DNA of 10,743 bases from Hyphomonadaceae bacterium. Lineage in GTDB: Bacteria; Pseudomonadota; Alphaproteobacteria; Caulobacterales; Aquidulcibacteraceae. Both the position numbers and the translations under genes were made by a program. The stretch covers positions 1 to 10,743 of the forward strand of contig JALOSP010000030.1 of assembly GCA_025458365.1 (NCBI GenBank), read 5' to 3'. This document shows positions 6,291-10,743 of this stretch, in pieces; the stretch's first letter is position 1; the number at the start of each line of letters is the position of its first letter. The notes beneath the pieces were generated by a model. That model made no database searches. It was not told the DNA's origin and saw nothing but the letters and a program-made list of their open reading frames with translations.

Positions 6291-7208
6291 GTGAACGTCC
6301 GTCAGATCGCCATTGTCGGGGGCGCGGTTGTGCTCGCCTTGGGCGCCTTTGTCTGGTTGCGAGGGGCAGCTGCCCCGGATCAGGCAACCCAGCAGCTTGC
6401 GCAGGCCACACCGGCTCCGTCAGCTGTGCAAGTTCTGGTCGCCAAACGCGACCTGGCCGTGGGCGAGCGCATCACGCCAGATGCCATCGGTTGGGTTGAC
6501 TGGCCGCAAGGCAGCGCCAGCCAGTCGTTCTATCTGAAGTCGGCCGCGCCCAATGCTGCAGAAGAACTGGCCAACGGCGTGGTTCGTGTCGCGATGGTCA
6601 CGGGCGAGCCGCTGACGAACCAGAAGGTTGTGGTGATTGGCGCCGCGTCAAGCACGATGGCAGCACTGGTCACGCCCGGCATGCGGGCCACAACGATCGC
6701 GATCAATCCTGAAACCGCAGTCGCTGGCTTCATCCTTCCCAACGACCGGGTGGATATCGTGCTGACCCGCGAGATGACGATCACGGTGAACGGCCAGCAG
6801 ACCAATCGGTCGGTCAGTTCCACTGTGCTGGAGAACGTCCGGGTTCTGGCCATTGACCAGGCCCTGGCCCAAGCCAAGGATGCAAACACGCTGGCTGGCT
6901 CGACTGCCACGGTTGAATTGTCGGCCGAAGATGCAGAGAAGCTGCGGCTGGCTGACAAGCTCGGCGATCTGTCATTGTCGCTGCGCAGCTATGCCGATGC
7001 TGGCGGCCCGACCATGGCCCGCCTCGATACGGCAGCGATGGCACAGCCGGTGCCGCCACCGCCAGCCACCACCCCGGCGCAGTCCCCATCAATCCAGCAG
7101 CCGGGTCAGGTGACAACAACCGAGTCTGCTGTCTCGGGTTCAAGCCAGTCCGGGGCTGCCGGCGCTGGCCCAAGCTCTGAAGTCAAAGTCTATCGAGGTG
7201 GCCAATGA
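6291..7208 (+). CDS. cpaB: Flp pilus assembly protein CpaB (RcpC)
   Basis: A 305-residue periplasmic protein of the Tad pilus that works with the CpaC secretin. An N-terminal membrane anchor (about 6-23, IAIVGGAVVLALGAFVWL) is followed by a linker and a SAF domain starting at SAVQVLVAKRDLAVGERITP (about 44-63). An RcpC/CpaB domain (about 120-235) contains GMRATTIAINPETAVAGFILP and NDRVDIVLT. The C-terminal 60 residues are a Pro/Gln/Ser/Thr-rich tail, probably disordered. The start is GTG at 6291, set by AGGGGG eight bases upstream and by the membrane anchor that follows at once. It is the first gene of the cpaB-cpaE run; its stop overlaps the cpaC start (ATGA), implying coupled translation. 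The length fits the family. Confidence 0.95.
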   Translation: MNVRQIAIVGGAVVLALGAFVWLRGAAAPDQATQQLAQATPAPSAVQVLVAKRDLAVGERITPDAIGWVDWPQGSASQSFYLKSAAPNAAEELANGVVRVAMVTGEPLTNQKVVVIGAASSTMAALVTPGMRATTIAINPETAVAGFILPNDRVDIVLTREMTITVNGQQTNRSVSSTVLENVRVLAIDQALAQAKDANTLAGSTATVELSAEDAEKLRLADKLGDLSLSLRSYADAGGPTMARLDTAAMAQPVPPPPATTPAQSPSIQQPGQVTTTESAVSGSSQSGAAGAGPSSEVKVYRGGQ

Positions 7209-8839
7209 TCCGCTCAGCTCCGGCCCGGCGCAAGGCCGCCTCACTGGCCACTTGCATGATGGCCGCGATGGTCATGACCGCAACGCCTGCCATGCCGCAG
7301 GCGCCTGCGGGGCCGCAATCGGTCGCGCCCTCGGTCCAGCGCATCACACTTCCGCTCGGGAAATCGGCGGTGGTAGACCTGCCAGTGGCTGCCCGTGATG
7401 TGGTGATTGCCAACCCCGAAGTTGCCGATGCCGTGATGCGCTCGTCACGCCGGGCTTTTCTGCTCGGGTTGAAAAATGGCGAGACCAATGTCTATTTCCT
7501 TGATGAACAGGGCCGTCAAATCCTCGCACTGGAAGTGCGCGTTGCCCGTGACACCAGCGAGCTTTCAGCCCTGATCCAGCGGCTTGCGCCCGAAGCGCGC
7601 GTCAACATCGACGCAGTCGGCGACTCGATCCTGTTGACTGGCGATGTGCCAACCCCGTCTGAAGCCGACCGCATCCTGCGCATTGCCCAGCAATATGCGG
7701 GCGCGCCGGAAAAAGTCGTGAACATGATGTCGGTGCTGACCAGCGACCAGGTCCAGTTGCAAGTCCGGGTCATCGAGATGCAGCGCACCGTGATCCGCCA
7801 GCTTGGCATCAATCTGTCGGCGACCAATCTTCTGAACCAGTTGCTGCCGGACGACTGGGGGCTGAACTTTGCCACCGCCAACGGCTTTGCTGCCAATGGC
7901 AGCTTCCTTGGCGGCACCGCGCTGGGCGCAAGCTGGGCGCGCCATCTGATCCGCCCGACATCGGTCAGCTACAATTCCGGCGGTGCCGAAATGCTGCCCT
8001 TGCCAAGTGGTGCCGGGGCGGGCGGCTACAGCGAGACGTTCAACCCTGATACCGGGCTGACCGAAATCAAATATGGTCCTGGCACGGTTGTCACCGATCA
8101 GCGCGCAGACACCAACATTCAGGCGCTGGAACGGGTTGGCCTTGCGCGGACTCTGGCCCAGCAGGACGTGACAGCGCTGTCTGGAACCCAGGCCCGGTTC
8201 CTTGCAGGCGGCGAGTTCCCGGTGCCGGTGGCCCAAGAGGGCAGCCGGATCTCGGTCGAGTTCAAGCCGTTCGGCGTGGGCCTGGGCTTCACCCCTGTGG
8301 TCCATGGTCCTGACCGGATCACGGTGCAAATCTCCACCGAGGTTTCCGAGATTTCGACCGCGGCCTCGTTCCGCCAGCCGGATACCGTGATCCGGAACGC
8401 TGCCGGTGAAGTCACTGACACGATCCGTGGCCTGTCGATCCCTGGCATTTCGGTGCGCCGCGCCGAAACCACAGCCGAGGCACCGTCTGGAAAATCCATC
8501 GTGATCGCAGGCCTGATCCAGCAACAGACCCGTCAGTCGATCGAGGGCCTCCCCGGCCTGAAGGATCTGCCGACACTGGGCAATCTGTTCCGCTCACGCG
8601 ATTTCCAGAATAATGAAACCGAACTGGTGATCATCATCACGCCCTATCTGGTGCGCGCCACCAGCATGGACCGGTTGCAGACCCCGGCTGATGGCTATCA
8701 GCCAGCATCGGAGCCTGCCACGCTGCTCATGGGCCGCTTCAACCGGATCGTTCGCCCCGGCTCCGACAGCCGGCCACCCCCCGGACGCTATCGCGGGCCT
8801 CCCGGGAAGCCAGCGCACGCATCGACCAGGCTGAACTGA
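7205..8839 (+). CDS. cpaC: Outer-membrane secretin CpaC (RcpA)
   Basis: A 544-residue secretin that forms the outer-membrane gate through which the Flp pilus emerges. After a basic signal peptide (about 1-30) come the pilus/flagella assembly N-domain (about 44-113, with IANPEVADAVM and TNVYFLD), a BON-like domain (about 115-180, with DSILLTGDVPTPSEADRIL), and the secretin core from about 185 (VQLQVRVIEMQR). The core includes LSGTQARFLAGGEFPVPV, the beta-lip PFGVGLGFTPVV, and KDLPTLGNLFRS with the closing TELVIIITPYLV. The ATG overlaps the cpaB stop by four bases. The extreme C-terminus is odd: after GRFNRIVRPGSDSRPPPGRYRGP, where relatives usually end in a few hydrophobic residues, this protein continues with PGKPAHASTRLN. 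That suggests the last codons were replaced by the lesion proposed at the cpaD junction. Confidence 0.93.
   Translation: MIRSAPARRKAASLATCMMAAMVMTATPAMPQAPAGPQSVAPSVQRITLPLGKSAVVDLPVAARDVVIANPEVADAVMRSSRRAFLLGLKNGETNVYFLDEQGRQILALEVRVARDTSELSALIQRLAPEARVNIDAVGDSILLTGDVPTPSEADRILRIAQQYAGAPEKVVNMMSVLTSDQVQLQVRVIEMQRTVIRQLGINLSATNLLNQLLPDDWGLNFATANGFAANGSFLGGTALGASWARHLIRPTSVSYNSGGAEMLPLPSGAGAGGYSETFNPDTGLTEIKYGPGTVVTDQRADTNIQALERVGLARTLAQQDVTALSGTQARFLAGGEFPVPVAQEGSRISVEFKPFGVGLGFTPVVHGPDRITVQISTEVSEISTAASFRQPDTVIRNAAGEVTDTIRGLSIPGISVRRAETTAEAPSGKSIVIAGLIQQQTRQSIEGLPGLKDLPTLGNLFRSRDFQNNETELVIIITPYLVRATSMDRLQTPADGYQPASEPATLLMGRFNRIVRPGSDSRPPPGRYRGPPGKPAHASTRLN
8796..8811. repeat. 16-base near-perfect palindrome at the cpaC/cpaD junction
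   Basis: GGCCTCCCGGGAAGCC is a palindrome with one mismatched pair; its core TCCCGGGA is perfect. It sits where the CpaC sequence stops looking like its family and just before the CpaD frame begins to look coding. Palindromes can promote deletions and mis-assembly, so its position may matter; it could also be chance in GC-rich DNA. Confidence 0.55.
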
Positions 8840-8847
8840 CCGGCACC

Positions 8848-9411
8848 GTGCTGGACGCCTGGCGGCCGCAAGTGGCTGCGGTGGAAAGCCGGATGCAAGT
8901 CGGACTGCCCGGTGCGGGCAGCCTCACTGCCGAGGAACATGCCCGGCTGCAGGCCTTCGCGCGCGAATACATCCAGATGGGGCGCGGCTCGGTGGCGATC
9001 TCGGTTCCGGTCGGAACCGAGAATCAGGCCGCCGCCAGCCAGATCGCAACTGAAACACAACGCGCCCTGTTCGCCTATGGCGTGGACTACAGCAAGATGG
9101 GCTCGGTCGGCTATCAGGCCGCGGGACCCTATGCACCTGTCACTCTGTCGTTCACACGATATGAAGCCCGCTCTGTCGAATGCGTGCCGTGGTCGCAGAT
9201 CGATCCGCGCGCCGGGGCAGGCAACAGCCCGCATGCCCGCCTGGGCTGTACCTCGGCAGCCAACCTGGCTGCCATGGTGGCCGATCCGGGAGACCTGCTC
9301 GCTGACCGCACACCTGATGGTGGCGATGCCGGGCGGACCCAGTTGGGCATCGAACAATTGCGAGCAGGCGAGCTGGCAAAAGCCAGCGGTTCCGTAAAAG
9401 GCGGGGAATGA
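8848..9411 (+). CDS. cpaD: CpaD pilus assembly protein, apparently lacking its N-terminus
   Basis: CpaD is a periplasmic or outer-membrane-associated partner of the CpaC secretin, normally a lipoprotein of about 200-240 residues. The body is recognisable: SLTAEEHARLQAFAREY, VAISVPVG, APVTLSFTRYEA, the ECVPWSQ and RLGC cysteine positions, and SAANLAAMVADPGDLL. The N-terminus is abnormal. The frame is open back to 8692 with no ATG, GTG or TTG before GTG 8848, so translation can start only there or at CTG 8836. No Shine-Dalgarno sequence precedes GTG 8848, and neither the 187-residue product nor the open codons upstream have a signal peptide or usable lipobox. The codons just upstream (ARIDQAELTGT) still look like CpaD. 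The protein as encoded would probably stay in the cytoplasm. A natural deletion or an assembly error is likely. CpaE follows after two bases. Confidence 0.85.
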   Translation: MLDAWRPQVAAVESRMQVGLPGAGSLTAEEHARLQAFAREYIQMGRGSVAISVPVGTENQAAASQIATETQRALFAYGVDYSKMGSVGYQAAGPYAPVTLSFTRYEARSVECVPWSQIDPRAGAGNSPHARLGCTSAANLAAMVADPGDLLADRTPDGGDAGRTQLGIEQLRAGELAKASGSVKGGE

Positions 9412-9413
9412 CA

Positions 9414-10743
9414 ATGGGCAAGGCAGCGACGGCAAATTGGGAAGAACTGGCGCTTGTCGATGAGCCGTTCGAACTCGATAGCGAGCTCGACTTCATAACG
9501 ACGGTGCCGGATCACGGGGCAGCGATGTCGGCCCCGGCCACCCGGGGTACCGACTTCGACACCTCGGCATTCGAGGAAACCTATGTCGGCGAGCTGGCCC
9601 GCGGTGGTGACCAGCCGGTGCCCCGGATCTCCATCCAGGTCTTCTGCGAGCGCCCCCAGACCGCCCAGCTTCTGCAGGCCGCGTCGACTGACCGGCGGAT
9701 CGCCAAAGCCAATGTGACCGTCTCGATGGGCGGTCTTGATGGTGCGATTGACTTCTTCCAGGGCCAGACGTCGCCCAATCTGATCATTGTGGAAAGCCTC
9801 GCGCCACCCGCCGCCCTGCTGCAACAGCTCGACGAGCTGGCGGCTTTCTGTGACGAGAATGTCAAGCTGATCCTGATCGGCGAATCCAACGATGTCGGAC
9901 TGTATCGCGAACTGATCCGGCGTGGGGTTTCGGAATATCTGGTTCCGCCTTTGCAGCCACTGCAGCTGATCCGCACGATCTCTGGCCTGTATCTTGATCC
10001 CTCCAAGCCGTTCCTTGGCCGCACGATCGCTTGTGTTGGCGCCAAGGGCGGGGTCGGATCGTCCACCATCGCCCACAATATTGCCTGGTGCATGGCCGAG
10101 CATGGTCGGGTCAACACGACGCTGGTCGATCTCGACCTGTCTTGGGGAACCACCGGTCTCGATTTCAATACCGATCCTGCCCTGGGGATTGCGGATGCGC
10201 TGGAAACACCAGATCGCGTGGATGACGTTCTGCTGGACCGCCTTCTGACCCGGCACTCGGACTTCCTGACATTGTTCACCGCACCAGGTGCGCTCGACCG
10301 CGACTACGAAATTGCGGCCGATGCCTATGAAACGGTGATCGAGGGCGTGCGCCGGGGTGTGCCGTTCGTGATGCTGGATCTGCCGCACACATGGTCAAAG
10401 TGGATGCGGCAGACCTTGCTGGCGGCAGATGACGTTCTGATTGTCGCCCAGCCCGACCTTGCCGGCCTGCGCAACACCAAGAACCTGTTCGATATGGTCA
10501 AGGTCGGCCGGCCCAATGACGCTGCTCCGAAGCTGATCATCAACATGGCCGGTGTCCCCAAGCGCCCGGAAATCCCGATCAAGGAATTTGCAGACGCCAT
10601 TGGGGTCGAGCCTGTGCTGGTGCTGCCCTATGACCCCAATCTGTTCGGAACGGCATCCAACAACGGCCAGATGGTCTGCGACCTCAGTCCGCAGTCCAAG
10701 TGCGCCGAAGGGCTGGATCACCTGGCCAGCATGCTGATCGGAC
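9414..10743 (+). CDS. cpaE: CpaE/TadZ-type pilus localisation ATPase, 3' end cut by the window edge
   Basis: A MinD/ParA-superfamily protein that in Tad systems places the pilus apparatus, often at a cell pole. The frame is open for 443 codons to the last base. Residues 1-70 are an acidic, low-complexity extension. Residues 71-190 look like a divergent receiver domain (RISIQVFCERPQ, LIIVES, VKLILIGESND, GVSEYLVPP). The ATPase domain starts at TIACVGAKGGVGSSTIAHNI. Its deviant Walker A KGGVGSS (211-217) keeps the signature Lys211 but has Ser216 where MinD has Lys, as is usual in CpaE. Walker A-prime is TTLVDLDLSWGTTGLDF; MLDLPHTWSKW and LIVAQPDL follow as expected. GGCGGGG lies seven bases before the ATG. 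Judging by the family, only a short tail is missing. The motor ATPase cpaF/tadA is expected next. Confidence 0.95.
   Translation, partial: MGKAATANWEELALVDEPFELDSELDFITTVPDHGAAMSAPATRGTDFDTSAFEETYVGELARGGDQPVPRISIQVFCERPQTAQLLQAASTDRRIAKANVTVSMGGLDGAIDFFQGQTSPNLIIVESLAPPAALLQQLDELAAFCDENVKLILIGESNDVGLYRELIRRGVSEYLVPPLQPLQLIRTISGLYLDPSKPFLGRTIACVGAKGGVGSSTIAHNIAWCMAEHGRVNTTLVDLDLSWGTTGLDFNTDPALGIADALETPDRVDDVLLDRLLTRHSDFLTLFTAPGALDRDYEIAADAYETVIEGVRRGVPFVMLDLPHTWSKWMRQTLLAADDVLIVAQPDLAGLRNTKNLFDMVKVGRPNDAAPKLIINMAGVPKRPEIPIKEFADAIGVEPVLVLPYDPNLFGTASNNGQMVCDLSPQSKCAEGLDHLASMLIG

Noticed and set aside
7565..8524. A 319-codon minus-strand open frame opposite cpaC
   Set aside because: It is a shadow of the secretin gene, which has all expected domains on the plus strand.
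8777..8782. A run of six C in cpaC as a possible frameshift site
   Set aside because: Shifting frame there in either direction gives neither a family-like CpaC end nor a CpaD signal peptide, so a simple homopolymer indel does not explain the junction.
10041..10064. Loss of the Walker A lysine in CpaE as a sign of a dead ATPase
   Set aside because: KGGVGSS with the signature lysine kept is the usual form in CpaE/TadZ proteins, so it is a family trait and not damage.
9129..10388. A 419-codon minus-strand open frame opposite cpaD and cpaE
   Set aside because: It is antisense to two clearly recognisable pilus genes; long antisense frames are common in GC-rich DNA with strong codon bias, and its translation is rich in Arg, Gln and His with no domain.

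Overview
The window is a high-GC chromosomal segment that looks alphaproteobacterial. The grounds are the cpa-type order of the Tad/Flp pilus genes (flp pilin, cpaA, cpaB, cpaC, cpaD, cpaE), a small ribbon-helix-helix protein of a type common in that class, a CpaE with the deviant KGGVGSS loop, and upstream regions carrying GANTC (CcrM-type) and CtrA-like sites. I cannot place it below class; Caulobacterales, Sphingomonadales or a relative are all plausible. No rRNA, tRNA, CRISPR array, insertion sequence or phage gene was found.

Region 1 (1-2958, + strand) looks like a nutrient-uptake pair: the 3' part of a DcaP-like outer-membrane porin, then a 554-residue MHS-type major facilitator transporter with an unusually large periplasmic insertion. 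It closes with a strong, probably bidirectional, terminator. A route for an organic acid across both membranes is the simplest reading, but the substrate is not visible.

Region 2 (2988-4884, - strand) holds four genes read toward the transporter. In transcription order they are an exported, stand-alone copy of the secretin N-terminal (pilus/flagella assembly) domain, a NUDIX hydrolase with a short zinc ribbon, an unrecognised exported protein, and a ribbon-helix-helix protein coupled to it by a TGATG stop/start overlap.

Region 3 (4885-5256) is a 372-base divergent control region. It has five GANTC sites, a CtrA-like box and a candidate sigma-70 promoter.

Region 4 (5257-10743, + strand) is the Tad pilus locus. 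The 61-residue Flp pilin is a separate unit closed by a UUCG-loop terminator. CpaA, the prepilin peptidase that would cut it, follows. After a 184-base gap with a second CtrA-like box, cpaB-cpaC-cpaD-cpaE run as a tight operon: CpaB and CpaC supply the periplasmic part and outer-membrane secretin, CpaD the secretin-associated factor, and CpaE the MinD-like polar localiser. CpaE runs off the right edge; the motor ATPase and platform genes are expected beyond.

The most notable points are: (a) the cpaC/cpaD junction, where the CpaC tail looks replaced and CpaD has no signal peptide, no ribosome binding site and only a GTG start, with a 16-base palindrome at the apparent join, suggesting a deletion or assembly error; (b) two TTAAC-N6-TTCA boxes in front of separate pilus transcription units; and (c) the orphan secretin-N-domain protein. 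I saw no clearly new multi-gene system. The window is mostly a recognisable Tad locus with a few odd features.
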